DNA of 64,000 nt from Nemania diffusa (GCA_038501195.1 JBBPUQ010000008.1:3544501-3608500); one strand, 5' to 3'. Positions 24,878 to 40,222 are shown, counted from the stretch's first letter. Translations and numbers: made by a program. The notes: generated by a model from the sequence alone, not told the origin.

Positions 24878-27800
24878 ATTTATATATTTTTATATTTATA
24901 AAATTAATATTAATTTATTAATTTATTAATTATATTATATATATTAAATATATATTTATTTATAAATATAAAAAATATTTTTATATTTTTATAAATAAAT
25001 ATTTAATTTTTATATTTTAATTAATTTTTATATATATTATTATATATATATTTTTTTTTTTTTATATATTTTATAAATTTTATAGTTATTTTTCGGTTTT
25101 TTTTTTAATTTTTTTATTAATTAATTATTTATTTATATTTTTATTTTTAGTTTTATTTTTATTTATTTTTTTTTTTCAATTTTTTTTTTTTGATTTTTTT
25201 TTGCTTTTTTACTATTTATTATATTGCAAAAAACTTTTATTAAAATTTACTTTTTTAATAAAAAGTAAAACTAACAATATTTTAATTATAAAATATTTAT
25301 TAAAAAAAATAACAATAATAAAAAGTTTTAAATTTAAAATATTTTTAATATAAAGTTTTATTTTTAATATATTATTAAAATATATTTTAATTTTTAAATA
25401 TATTATTTATATATATTAATTTTATTTAATAATATTAAATATATTTTATATATATATAATTATATAATTTATTTTGTTATAAATTATTTTTATAATTTAT
25501 AATTATTTATTAATTTATATATTAAAATTTTTAATATTTTTTTTTTTTTTTTTTTTTTTTTAAATATTATTTAAAAACTTATTAAATTTTTTACTAGTTT
25601 TATTAAATATATAAAAATTATTTTTTTTTACTATTAAATTAATATTATTTAAATAATTAATAAATATATTTTATATTAAAATTGTTATATATATATTTTA
25701 AAAAAAAACTAATTTAATTTTATATAAAACAATTTAAAAAAAAAAATATATTATTTTTATTATTTTTAATTTTAAATATTTAATAATTATTTAAATTAAA
25801 ACTATTATTATTTATTACTTTTTAACTTTTTAATTAAAAATATTAATTATAAATTTTTTATATATTTTTTTTATAATTTATATTTATTTAATAATTTTTA
25901 ATTATTTTTTTAATATTTTATTATTAATTAATTTATAACTAAAAAAAAAACTTGTTATATTTTTATTACTATATAATTAAAATATAACTAAAATTTTGTT
26001 TTTTTTTTTTATTTTAATATTTATTTTTATATTTTTAATATTAGCTTTTTTATATTTATTAAAATAGCTATTAATTAATTAATAAAATATTGCTATATAA
26101 ATTTTATTTAATTTTTTAATATAAATTTACTGTTTTAAAATAATATTAATATTAAAATTATTAAAACTAAAATAATTATTTTATAAAGTTTTTATTTTTA
26201 TATTATATAATATTTTTTTAAATATAAATATATTAATTTAATTATTTAAGCAATAATAATAAATTTATTTTATATATATTTAATAATTAATATATTACTA
26301 TTAATTAAATTTAATTGTTTTTTTTTTTTATTTTAATAATAATTTTTTTAAATTTTAATAAAACTTTTTTTTAATTTATATTATATTTAGCTATTTTTAT
26401 AAATTTATTTATAAAATATTTAATATTTATTTATTAATTTATTATTAATTTTAAATTTTATTTTATTATAGCAATTTTTATAAATTGTTTTTTAATTATT
26501 TTATAATTTTTTAGTTTTTATTAATTTTTATTAGCAGTTTTTTTTTTAAAACTTTTTTTTATTAATATTTAATATTTAATTTTTTTTTAAATTTTTATAT
26601 TAATAAAGTTTTTATTAATTTTTATTAATAAAACTTAATTTTTAATAGTTTTTTTAGTTTTATTTAATAAATTAATTTTTTAATTAATTGTTTTTTTTTT
26701 TATTATTTATATTTTTTAACAATTATTATAATAAAATATTATTATTTATATTATTTTAATTTTAAATTAAATTATTTTATTTAATATATAATTTTTTTGT
26801 TTTTTATTTATATTTTATAAAAAAAACTTTTATATTAATTAAATATTTTTTTAATTTTTATATATTATATTTAATAAATTAACTTTTTTATTTTATTAAA
26901 TATTTTAATATATTTTTGTTTTTTTTATAATAAATTATATTTTTTATTATTTATTTTTTTATTTATTTTTTAGTTTTAAAAATATTAATTATTTTTTGCT
27001 TTTTTAATATTTAATTTATAGTTTTAAAAATAATATAAAAAATATATTATATATTTTTAAATATTATAAAAATAATTTTATTTAATATATTTATAATTTT
27101 ATTTTTTTTATAACTTTTATTTTAATATATATAAAAACTAATTTTTAATTATATTTAAATTAAAAATAAATTATAAATAATTTAATTTTTTTTTTTATTT
27201 TATATTTTTTTATTATATATTTTTTATTATAGTTTTTTTTTATTATTTTTATAGTTTTAATTTAATATTTATTAAATATTTTTTAAATAGTTATAATTTG
27301 TTATAATTTTTTTTTTATTTTTTATATTTTTAATTATAGTTTTTTTAATACAAATTTTATAATTTTAAAATAATAGTTATATAAAGTTTTAAAAAATAAA
27401 TATTTAATAATAATATATATATTATTATTATATATAAATTTTATTTTTTAAAATATTTTATATTATATATTTAGTTTTTAAACAGTATATATTTTTAAAT
27501 ATTTTTTAAAAATTTAATAAATATACTTTGTTTATTTATTAATTTATAAATATTAAATAATAAACAATTATTATTTAATTTTTTTTTTATTGCAGAATTT
27601 TTTTTAAAAACAGCTTATAATTAGTTTGTTTTTATTATTTATAATTTTTTTTAATAAACTAAATTTATATTTTATTTATTTATATAATATTTATATTAAT
27701 TTAATAATATTAAAAGTTTTTATAATAAATATAAATAGTATTATTTTTATAAAATAATTAATAATTATTAAAACTATATTATATTTAATTTTATTAGTTT

Positions 27801-29489
27801 TAATATATAAAAATAACTTTATAATAAAGTTTAAACTAATTTTTTAAAATAATTAATTTAATAAAAATAATATTTATAACTTTTTATAAAATTTATATTT
27901 AAATTGTTTAATTTTATTATATATTTAATAGTTAATAATATATTTATAAATGTTTTATTTTAGCTTTTTTTAGTAAAATTTTTTTCGAAATAGTTTAGTT
28001 ATTTTATTTTTTTTTATATAATTTGTTTTAAAGTTATTATAATATTAATAAATAATTTATTAAAATAAAATATTTTAGTTTAAAAATATAAAACAATTTT
28101 TAAATAAAAATATTTTATTATTATTTATATAATAATTTTTTTTAGTTTTAATATATTAGTAAATAATTTTAATAAATATTATAATATTTAAGTTTTTAAT
28201 TTATAATTTTTTAATTATATTATAAAACTTTTTTAAAACTTATAATTAAAATATTGTTTTATTTTTAACTAATTTTTTAGTTATAAAATATAAAATATAT
28301 TAGTTATAAACAATAGTTTTAATGTTATATTTTTATAATATAAATATAAATTAATTAATATTTATTTAAATTAATTTAATAATTACTAATATATAAACTG
28401 TTATAACTATATATATTTAATAAATAAAGCATTTATAACTATATTTTTTATTTTATATTTTTTAAAAGTTATTTATAATTATATAATAAAAATATAGCTT
28501 TTTATAAATATTTAAATTTATTATTTAAATTATAGTTGTTAAAAATTTAATTAAATAATATTTAATTAATATTTTTTAAAAAGTTTAAATTAATTGTTTT
28601 AATATTTTTGTTTTTTTTTTATATATAATATTATAGCTATAATTTATTAAACTTATATAAATAAATTATTTATTAATTATAGTTTTTTTTATAGTGTTAA
28701 AATTATATTTTTATATTAAATTTTATTTGTTATATAATTAGGTTTTTTTAATAAGCTATTTATAAAATTAATAACTTTTAGTTAATATTAAATTTTAAAA
28801 TTAAACTAAACTAGTTTATATATTTATTATATTAATTAGTTGCAAAAATTCTATATATAAAAGTTAATTATATTTTAAAATATTATATAATTAGTTTATA
28901 TTATAAAAATATATATAACTTTTTTTAAATACTATTTTTAATATTTATAGCTTTTTACTATAGCTAGTAATTTTTATTATTTTATAGTTTATTTTATTTT
29001 TATATTAATAAATTTATATAATTAATAAATAATTAATTATTATTTTAATTTAAATAACTAAAATAATATATTTAATATTACTTTTATTAATATATTAGTT
29101 TTAATTTATATTTTTAATTAATTATTTTAATACTATAAAATTATTATATTTATAAATATTTTTTTAATTATTTAAAAAGCTTTTTTTATTTTTTAAATTT
29201 ATTTAAATATAATTTAATTTATATTTATATTTTTTTTTAATAATATTATAATAAACTTTATTATTTATAAATATTTTATAATAAACTTTTAATAAAAATT
29301 TATAAAACTTAAAAATATTTATATATTATATATTAATTTAAATATTTTTTATTTTTTAATTATATTTATTTGTTTATTATTTATTTTAATACTTTTAATA
29401 TTTATAATAAATTTTAAAAATTTTTTTTTTTTTTTTAAAAAAATTACATTTTAATAGTTTTATAAATAATTAGTACTGCTTTAAATATT

Positions 29490-29695
29490 TATAAACTAGT
29501 TAAAAATAAATTTTATGTTTTTTTTTTATATTAAAAAAAATAATAATATTATTTAAATAAATTATATAAATATAATTTATTAGTTTTATTAAAGCTTTAT
29601 ATATATAAATTTAAAATATTATTAAAATATTAATTAATTTAAATAATATTATTATATATTTAAAATAACTATAACATATTTAAAAAATAGTTTTT
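29490..29695 (-). pseudogene. Reverse transcriptase remnant of B2
   Basis: The minus-strand frame carries the YxDD block as Tyr-Leu-Asn-Asn (29559 down to 29548) followed by hydrophobic codons, the same site as 19932-19943 in B1. Stops are TAA. It is inactive. Confidence 0.65.
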
Positions 29696-31605
29696 TATTT
29701 ATTGTTAAATTTAATTTAAATTTAATAATAAATATTTTTTAAATTTAATTTAAAAAATATTTTTGTAAATTTTAAATAGTTTATAATTTTTAAAATTAAA
29801 AATAAAAAATTTTTATTTTTTATAATAACTTTATTTAATTTTTAATAGTTTATATATAGCTATATTATATTGTTTTTTTTAAATATAAATAATATAAATA
29901 TTTTTATATTTGTTTTTAAATATTAAATTTTTTTTAAGCATTAATTTTTTACTAAGTATTTTTTTAGCATTTTTTGTTAAATTTTTATAATAAAATATAT
30001 AAATTTAAAAATTACTTTTGTTTTTTTTATTAAATTAATTATATATTTTATTTTATTTAAAACTAATAACTTTTTTATATTTTATTTGAAATATATATAA
30101 TAAAAGTTTTTAAAACATTATAATAAATCGATTTGTTTTAATTAAGCTTTATTATTAATTTTTTTAAAAAAAATTTCTTTTTTTAATTTTATATTTATAA
30201 AATTTATAATAAAAATATATTTATTTTTAATTATTATATTAATAAACTTTTTAAAGTTTATTTTTTTAAATTTTTTAAAATATTATTAATTTAATATAAT
30301 ATTTAAAATAACTTTTAATTATTTTATATTTAGTTTTAATAATAAAAATTTAAATAGTAATTAATTATATTTAATAGTAAAAAATATTTATATAAAAAAT
30401 TTATAAGTATTTTTAATGTTAATTATTTTTAATATTGTTTTATAAACTTTTTAATAATATAAAAGTTTGCTACTAAAGTTTAACAAAAATAAAATTTATA
30501 TATTAATTAATTAAAACTTTTTTTATATTAAGTTTTTATAAACAATATTTATTTATATTTTTATATTTATATTTATTATTATTTGTTTTTATAGCTTTTT
30601 ATTATATAATTTAAAAATAACTAAAGCTTTAAATAGTTTGTTTATATTAAATATTTAAAAACTTTTAGCTAAAATAAATTAAATATATTATTTTATTTTA
30701 GTTTATTTTTTAGCTTTTTTTTAATATTAAATTAAATAGTTTTAATATTTTATATTTTTTTAAAATGTTTTAGTATTAACAATTAAATTTTATATATTTT
30801 TTAATTATTTATTATTTATATATTATAATGTTTTTTTTAGTAGTTTTTAATTAAATGTTTAAATTTATTATAATAAAAATAAAAAAATAGTTTATTTGTT
30901 TTTAAATGTTATAATTTGTTGCAGTTTTTATTTTATAAACAATTTTTTTATTTATATAATTAATTTTTAGTTTAAATTAATTTATAAAATTAAATGTTAT
31001 TAATATAGCTATGTTTATTTAGTATGTTTTTAATATATAATTATTTAAAAATAAACTTAAGTAATTTGTTTGTTTATTATATATTTTATTGTTTTTTTGC
31101 TTTATATAATACTGTTATTATATTATTTAATAAAATTTATTATTAAATAATTAATTTTTTAATATTTTTTTATAATTTATATTAATAATTAAATATTAAT
31201 TTAAAGTTGTTGTTTAATTAACTTTTATTTTTTAGTTTATATATTAAAACTTGTTATTTTAAAAAAAAGTTTTTAAAAGTTTTATTTTTGTTTTAATAAA
31301 TTTTTATAAACTATATTTAAAAAATATATTTAAATAGTTTGAAATTTATGTTTTTTTTTTTAATAAACTTTTAAAAGTTTTTTAAAATAATTTATATTTT
31401 TAGTTTTAAATATTTTAAAGTTTTATAATATAATTATTAATTAATTGAAATATTTTTAGTTTTTTAAAAATATATTTTTATTAAAAAAGTTTTTTTTTAA
31501 TTTATTATAGCTAATATTTAATTATATAGCAGTTTATAACTTAGTTATTTTATTTTTTAGCTTATTAGCTATTATATTATAATATTTAATATAAAAATAA
31601 AAAAG

Positions 31606-31805
31606 TGTAAAAGTTGTAATATATAGTATAAATATAGTTGTTTTATAAAATAATTGCTAATTTTAAAAAATAATTATAATAAATTATTTCTATTTAAAAA
31701 TTAATTCTATATACTATGTTTTTTTAAGTATTAACTAGCTAATATTTAGTTTGTGTTTGCTGTATATATAACACAGTATAATGTAGTAATAGCTGCTTTT
31801 TTATA
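31606..31805 (-). repeat. 5' LTR of B2
   Basis: A 200-bp LTR that keeps the ancestral left end TGTAAAAGTTG and much C/G (GTTTGTGTTTGCTGTATA). It is directly followed at 31806 by B3 sequence. The right flank TTATT does not match CTAAA at the other end of B2. Confidence 0.88.
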
Positions 31806-34800
31806 TTATTTTATTATAAAATATTTTTATTATTTATAATTATTTATTAATTTATATATTAAATTTTTTAAAAATTTTTTTTTTTTTTTTTTAAATATTA
31901 TTTAAAAATTTAATAAATTTTTTTTTTAATTTTATTATATATATAAAAAATATTTTTTTTTATTATTAAATTAATACTATTTAAATAATTAATAAATATA
32001 TTTTATATTAAAATTATTATATATATATTTTAAAAAAAGCTAATTTTATTTTATATAAAATAATTTAAAAAAAAATATATTATTTTTATTATTTTAAACT
32101 TTAAATATTTAATAATTATTTAAATTAAAATTATTATTATTTATTATTTTTTAACTTTTTAAATAAAAATATTAATTGTAAATTTTTTAAAATTTTTTTT
32201 TATAACTTATATTTATTTAATAATTTTTAACTGTTTTTTTAATATTTTATTATTAATTAATTTATAACTATAAAAAAAACTTATTATATGTTTATTATTA
32301 TATAATTAAAATATAATTAAAATTTTTATTTTTTTTATTTTAATATTTATTTTTATATTTTTAATATTAACTTTTTTATATTTATTAAAATAATTATTAA
32401 TTAATTAATAAAATATTATTTTATAAATTATATTTAATTTTTTAATATAAATTTATTAAAATTAAAACAATTAATTTATAAATTTTTATTTTTATATTAT
32501 ATAATGCTTTTTTAAATATAAATATATTAAGTTAATTATTTAAATAAAAATAATAAATTTATTTTATATATATTTAATAATTAATATATTATTATTAATT
32601 AAACTTAATAGCTTTTTTATTTTATTTTAATAATAGTTTTTTTAATTTTTAATAAAACTTTTTTTTAATTTATATTATATTTAATTATTTTTATAAATTT
32701 ATTTATAAAATATTTTATATTTATTTATTTATTTATTATTAATTTTAAACTTTATTATATTATAATAATTTTTATAAATTATTTTTTAATTATTTTATAA
32801 TTTTTTAATCTTTATTAACTTTTATTAACAGTTTTTTTTTTAAAAACTTTTTTTTATTAATATTTAATTTTTTTTTTTTTTTTAAATTTTTATATTAATA
32901 AAGTTTTTATTAACTTTTACTAATAAAACTTAGTTTTTAATAATTTTTTAAATTTTATTCAATAAACAAATTTTTTAATTCATTGTTTTTTTTTTTTTTT
33001 TTATATTTTTTAATAATTATTATAATAAAATATTATTGTTTATATTATTTTTAATTTTAAATTAAATTATTTTATTTAATATATAATTTTTTAATTTTTT
33101 ATTTATATTTTATAAAAAAAACTTTTATATTAATTAAATATTTTTTTAATTTTTATTTATTATATTTAATAAATTAACTTTTTTATTTTATTAAATATTT
33201 TAATATGTTTTTATTTTTTTTATAATAACTTATATTTTTTATTATTTATTTTTATTATTTATTTCTTAGTTTAAAAAATATAATTTATTTTTTATTTTTT
33301 TAATATTTAATTTATAATTTTAAAAATAATATAAAAAATATATTATATATTTTTAAATATTATAAAAATAAATTTATTTAATATATTTATAATTTTATTT
33401 TTTTTATAACTTTTATTTTAATATATATAAAAATTAACTTTTAATTATATTTAAATTAAAAATAAGTTATAAATAATTTAACTGTTTTTTTTATTGTATA
33501 TTTTTTTATTATATATTTTAAATTATAATTTTTTTTTATTATTTTTATAGTTTTAGTTTAATATTTATTAAATATTTTTTAAACAGTTATAATTTATTAT
33601 TATTATTATTATTATTTTTAACTATAGCTTTTTTAAAACAAATTTTATAATTTTAAAATAATAATTATATAAAGTTTTAAAAAATAAATATTTAATAATA
33701 ATATATATATTATTATTATATATAAATATTATTTGTTAAAATTTTTTTAAATTATATATTTAATTATTTTTTAAAAGTTTAATAAATTTATTTTATTTAT
33801 TTATTAATTTATAAATATTAAATAATAAATAATTATTATTTAATTTTTTTTATTACAAAGTTTTTTTTAAAAATAATTTATAATTAATTTACTTTTATTA
33901 TTTATAATTTTTTTTAATAAATGAAATTTATATTTTATTTATTTATATTAATTTAACAATTTTAAAAATTTTTATAATAAATATAAATAATATTATTTTT
34001 ATAAAATAATTAATAATTATTAATATTATATTATATTTAATTTTATTAGTTTTAATATATAAAAATAACTTTATAATAAAGTTTAAATTAATTTTTTAAA
34101 ACAATTAATTTAACAAAAATAGTTTTTATAGCTTTTTATAAAATTTATATTTAAATTATTTAATTTTATTATATATTTAATAATTTATAATATATTTGCA
34201 AATATTTCATTTTAGCTTTTTATAATAAAACTTTTATTAAAATAAAACTTTTTAACTTAAAAATATAAAATAATTTTTAAGTTAAAATGTTTTATTATTA
34301 TTTATATAATAATTTCTTTTATTTTTAATATATTAATAAACAATTTTAATAAATATTATAATATTTAAACTTTTAATTTATAATTTTTTAATTATATTAT
34401 AAAACTATTTTAAAATTTATAATTAAAATATTGTTTTATTTTTAAGTTTTTTTTTAATTATAAAATATAAAATATATTAATTATAAACAATAGTTTTAAT
34501 ATTATATTTTTATAATATAAATATAAACTAATTAATATTTATTTAAATTAATTTAATAATTATTAATATATAAATTATTTTAATTATATATATTTAATAA
34601 ATAAAGCATTTATAATTATATTTTTTATTTTATATTTTTTAAAAATTATTTATAATTATATAATAAAAATATAACTTTTTATAAATATTTAAATTTATTA
34701 TTTAAACTATAATTATTAAAAATTTAATTAAATAATATTTAATTAATATTTTTTAAAAAGTTTAAATTAATTATTTTAATATTTTTTTAATATATAATAT

Positions 34801-34836
34801 TATAGCTATAATTTATTAAATTTATAAAAATAAATT
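31806..34836 (-). mobile_element. B3, partial B element (3' half)
   Basis: It aligns in direct orientation with about 25465-28665 of B2, so it is the 3' part of a minus-strand B element covering RNase H/integrase but not the RT palm. The terminal 0.6 kb including its 3' LTR is absent at the B2 border, and the 5' half is absent beyond the LTR of A2. It is the most eroded B copy; many G and C kept in B2 are lost here. A TTA microsatellite lies at about 33596-33620. Confidence 0.8.
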
Positions 34837-35023
34837 TAATATAATTTATTATAAATAATATTTATATTTAAGTTTATAAAAATATAATATAAATTAAAAA
34901 AAAAATAAATTTATAAAATTAAATTAAAAAAAAATTTAAAAGCTTTTTTTATTTATTTAATTTATTAATATAAAATAGTTTTAAAAATTATATTTTTTAA
35001 AACTTTTATATTAATTTATATTA
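34837..35023 (-). repeat. 3' LTR of A2, internally deleted
   Basis: A family A LTR in minus orientation, 187 bp instead of 226 bp because about 39 bp in the middle are missing. Flanks are AAATT on the left and internal A sequence on the right; the partner LTR has been lost, so no duplication can be tested. Confidence 0.8.
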
Positions 35024-38000
35024 AATATTATTATATAAAAAAAAAATTGTTGTTTTTAATAATTATATATAATATTTATTAATTTTATTTTTTTAAATGT
35101 TTTTAAATTTTTTAAAGTTTTTTAATTTAAAAAACTAAACATTTTTTGTTAAATTTAATATGTTTTAATTAATATTTTAATTTTATAAAATTATTATTTT
35201 AATTATTATTAATTATTTTTATATTTATAACTTTTTTATTTAATTAAATAATTAAATTTATTTTTAAATTTAATTATTTAATTTTTAAAAATAATTTTAA
35301 CTTTAAATAAATTTTAATAAAAAAATTTTATAATAAAATAAGTTTTTTTTTTATATTAAATAATAAATATATAATAAAAATAATTAAATATATATTATAA
35401 GTTTTTAAAAAGTTTAATTTATATATAAATTAATTAATTTTTTATTTAATTTTTTATAATTTAGTTTATTATTATAAATATTTTTTAAAAAATTTATTAA
35501 ATAAATAATAATTATTATAAAATTTTAAATAAACTTTATTAATAATTTTAAATTTTATTATTTGATATTTATTATTATAATATTATTTTATTTATATTTT
35601 TATAAAAATATTATTTTATAAAATAAATATTTTTAACTATATTATTTTTTTAATTTATTTTAATTAAAATATTATTTAATTATAAAAGTTAAAAATTAAA
35701 AAGTTATTTATATATAAACAATTTAATTTAATTAAAATATATATTATATAAATTTTAATATAATATAAATAATATATTTATTTAGTTTTTTTTAAAATAT
35801 ATAAATATATAATATCAAATAATTATTTTTATAATTTAGTTTTTTTTTTTAAATAAATTATTATTTTAAAAATAATATATTATAGTTATAAATAATTTTA
35901 TTTTAAAACTTTTTTATAATTTTTTTTAAAATTATAATTTAAATTTTTAGTTATAATTAAAAATAATATTATTAAATATTTTTTAATTAATTAATAAAGA
36001 TTATTTAATTAATATTATAATTTAATATATAGCTATATATATTTTATATTTAAAAATAAAAAATATATATTTAAATATAATATAAATTATAATGATTAAT
36101 ATATTATAGTTTAAAAATTTATTTAAATATTATAAAATAATATTTATTAAAACTTTAAATAGTTTTATAATAAAGTTTATAATAATAATTTTTATTAACT
36201 TTATATTTTTTAATTAAATAAATTAATAGTTTTTTTAAAAAAAAATTTATTTATATTATATATTTTATATTTATTATAAAAATTTAAATATATTTAAATT
36301 TGTTTTATTTTAAATATAATTATATATAATTTAAACTTTATTATTATATATTTATATTTAAAATAATATTTATTATTATATATTATATTTAAAAATTTAT
36401 TAATTTACTTTTTTAAAATATATAATTTATATTTTTTTTTATAATTTATATTATATAATAATTTATTAATTATAGTACATAAATAATTACAATATAAAAA
36501 AATTATAATATTTTTATTATAATTAATTATAAATTTAAATTTAATTTTTTTATTTATAATTATTTTAAATATTATAACTTATATTTAATTAAAAATTAAA
36601 TTTTTAATAAATTATTAAATTTTACTTTTAATATTTATTAAATTAATAAAATTTTATAATTAGTTTAATATATTAAAAATAAAATTAAAATATTTAAATA
36701 AATAATATATTTATAATTTATATTATAATAAATAAATTAATATATTTATTAAATATTTATTAATATAATTTATTAAACTTATATTTAAATTAATTTAATT
36801 TAAAATATTTTTAATAAAATAATAATTTATAAATATAATTATTAAATTATATAATATTTTTATTATAGTTTTTAAATATTTATATATTTATATAATATAA
36901 ATTATTTTTATTTTTAAAAAATTATAATATATTTTTAATTAAAATATAAAGCGACTAAAAAATATAATTAAAAATATTTAAATATTAAATATAATTAAAT
37001 TAAATTTTTATATATATTTATTTTTTAAATAAAATATTATTATATTAAATTTTTATTTAAAAAAAATATTTATTTATATAAATAAAATTTTAGCTAAATT
37101 ATAATAATATAATATTATATTATTACAAATTAATATTTATATTATTTTAAAAAATTTTAGCTAAATTATAATAATATAATATTATATTATTACAAATTAA
37201 TATTTATATTATTTTAAAAGATTTTAACTTTATTTTTATAAATTTAAAAAATATTAATTTATAATATATTTAATATTAATTAAAATTATTATTTATAATT
37301 TTAATTATTTAATATTTTTAATTTAATAATTTAGTTTTTTTTTTTTATAATAATTTTATATATTAAATATAATAAAAAAATAAAATATATAAAAATTTAT
37401 TACTGTTTAAATATTATTTTAAAGCTTTTAATTTATTTAAAATTTTAAAATTTTAAAAAATAGCTAGTTTTTTTTTACTTATAAATATATTAAAAATATT
37501 TATTTAAAATTTTAAAAACTTTATAAAAAAAATATATAATAAATAATTTTTTAAATAATAATAATATTTTTTTTTTAAAAATAATATAAATATATTTTAT
37601 AAATATTATAAATATTTAACTTTAATAATTAAAAAAATTATAATATTATTAATAAAAATATAATAAAAGTTTTAATATAATTATAATAATTTATTTATAA
37701 ATTTTTAAATATAAATAAAAAAATTTTAAAATTTATTAAAATTATAATAAATTATTTTAATTTTTTAAAATTAATTATAATAAATTTATTATAATATTTT
37801 AAATAAATTTTAAATTAATAAAAAAATAATATAATATTAATTATTATAATATACTTTTTATTTTAAATTAATAAAATAATTTTAAATTATAATAATAAAA
37901 AATAATTATTAAATATTATAACTTTATTTAAAATTTACAAATTAATAACTAAATAAAAATAAGCTTTTTTTTTTTTTTATATTTAAATTATAAAAATAAA

Positions 38001-40222
38001 ATAAATAAAAAAATAATTTATTTATTTATTTTATATAATTTTATTTATAAAATCACTTAAAAATAATATTTATTATTTTTTAATTTTAAATATTAAAAAA
38101 ATATATATATAAATTTAGTTTTATATTTTATTAATTATTTATTAATAAAATTTATATTAAGTTTTTTTTTAAAATATTAATAATATTTTAATTTTTTTAA
38201 ATTTTAAATATATTTTTTAATAACTGTAAAAATTTTTTAGTTATAATATTGCTATTTATATAAATAAATTATTTATTTAAAATTTTACTTTTTTTTTAAA
38301 AAAAAAACTTTTTAATTTTTAAAATAAAAATTATTTTGAAAATTTTAAATTTAAACTTTTTTATTTTAGTTTTTTTGAATAAAAAAAATATATTTAATAA
38401 TTATTTATTTATAATAACTTATATTATATTTTAAATTATATTATTAATAAAATTTATAAAAAAAATTTATATTATTTTAATATTTAATATAATATTAAAA
38501 TTAATTATAATATTAAAATTAATTAAATATATATTTAATATTATAATTATAATAATAAAAATTATAATTAATAATTAATTTATATAATAAATATTAAATA
38601 ATTTAAAATTATTAAAAATATAAATATTTATTTTAATAATATTTATATTTATAGTTTTTATATTAATTATAATTAAAATTAATTTTTAATTAATAAATAT
38701 TTAAAATATAGCAATTTTAATAGTTGTTAATTTTATAATTATTATTATAATTTTAAAATATTTTTTTTATATATTTTTAATATTTTTATTTATATATTAT
38801 TATTTTTAAATTATATTAAATTATATTTTTTTAAAAATAATTTTAATTTTTAATAATAAATTAGCAAATATTATTTATTTAAATATAATAAAATTAATTA
38901 ATATTGTTATATTATTTTTTTAAATTAATTTAAATATAAAGTTTTTATTTAATAATAAAAATTTATAAATTATAAATATTTATATTAATTAATTTAATAT
39001 AAACAATATTTTTTATATTAAAATAATTTTTTATATATATAAATATATTTATAAATATATTTAAAAAAAAATTTTAAAATTAAATATATTAGCAAAAATT
39101 ATTATATTAATATAATAATTAATTTTAATTTTATAAAAGTTTAAAAATTTATTTTTAAATAATAAAATTAATTTAATATTATAATTTAATATTTAGTTTA
39201 ATTTTTTAAATTTTATTAGTTTTAAAAATTTATATTTGTTACATTTTAATAAATAAAACTTAAATTTAATTTATTTTATATAATATATTTTTTTTTAATT
39301 TATATTTTTAAATTTATTATTTTTTATTTTAATAATATATTTAAATGAATTAAATAACTTTTTAATAATAAATATATAACTTATTTTTATATTTAAATAA
39401 ATTATATAATTATTTTTATAAAGTTTTTTTTTAATAATAATTATAAAATATTAAAATATATTATTAATAATTTAATATATTATTTTAAATTTATAAAATT
39501 ATAATAAAATTTATTATAACTTGAAAATTATAAATTTATTTTTTAAATTAATTATATTTATAACATTATAATTAAATATAAAAAAAACAATATTTAAAAT
39601 AAATAAAAAGCTTAACTATTTAATATAAACTTTTAAATAATAAAATAAACTATTTTTTATTAAAAATAATATATAATATTATTTATATATATATATAATT
39701 AAATATATAAATAATATTTTATTATTTAAATTTAAATTTAAAAACAAACAATTTAATAAAAAAACTAAAGCTTTTTTTTTTTTTAATATTTATTTTAATA
39801 TTTATTATAATTATTTTTATATTTAAAGCTTTTTTTTTTTATAAAAGTTTATTATTTTTATATTATGATTAAAAAAATGTTTAATTTTTATTATTTTATT
39901 TATTTTTTTAACAATTATATTAATAATAAAAAAACTTTTAAATAATTATTATTATAATTAAAAGTTTTATTTTAATAATATATAATATATATTTTATTAA
40001 TATATTATTATTTTTAAAAAAATATAAATAATTTTTAATATTTAATTTTATATATATATAAATAGTTATTATAATTTTATATTAATTATTATTGTTTTAA
40101 TTAAAAGTTTTTTATTATTTTAATATAATATAACTTTTTTTAAATAAAATATATTATTATTGTTTTATTATATAATATATTTTATAATATAAAAATATTT
40201 TAATTAAACTTTTTAATTATTA
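35024..40222 (-). mobile_element. A2, 3' part (pol), Ty3/gypsy on the minus strand
   Basis: Inverted copy of about 44618-50111 of A3, matching from the LTR-proximal end up to the C insertion. Minus is the sense strand. The RT catalytic block is FINN on the minus strand (37656 down to 37645), the site of FINN in A3. It is clearly more eroded than A3. It ends at 40219-40222 in ATTA, which is repeated at 55291-55294 after element C, where A2 resumes. Confidence 0.85.
37087..37220. repeat. 67-bp perfect tandem duplication in A2
   Basis: Two adjacent copies of a 67-bp unit starting ATTTTAGCTAAATTATAAT (37087 and 37154). A3 has one copy at the corresponding site (about 47880-47935). The two A2 units look identical base for base. 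Confidence 0.85.

Larger units (their letters stand above)
24878..31805 (-). mobile_element. B2, main body, Ty3/gypsy element on the minus strand
   Basis: Inverted copy of the B1 internal region with the 5' LTR on the right (31606-31805). Together with 17065-17329 it forms one complete element split by B1. It is about 0.35 kb shorter than B1 and more eroded. The gag side lies at about 30900-31580. The reverse transcriptase block reads YLNNIIIF on the minus strand from 29559 down. The T-rich run at 25540-25562 and the long T-rich block at 25040-25210 match A-rich tracts of B1. Confidence 0.88.

Noticed and set aside
33596..33620. TTA microsatellite as a functional repeat
   Set aside because: B2 has T-rich non-repeat sequence at the homologous place (about 27300-27330); a local expansion in dead DNA is sufficient.
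37087..37220. A CRISPR-like or regulatory repeat array
   Set aside because: Only two units, head to tail, without spacers; a simple tandem duplication.
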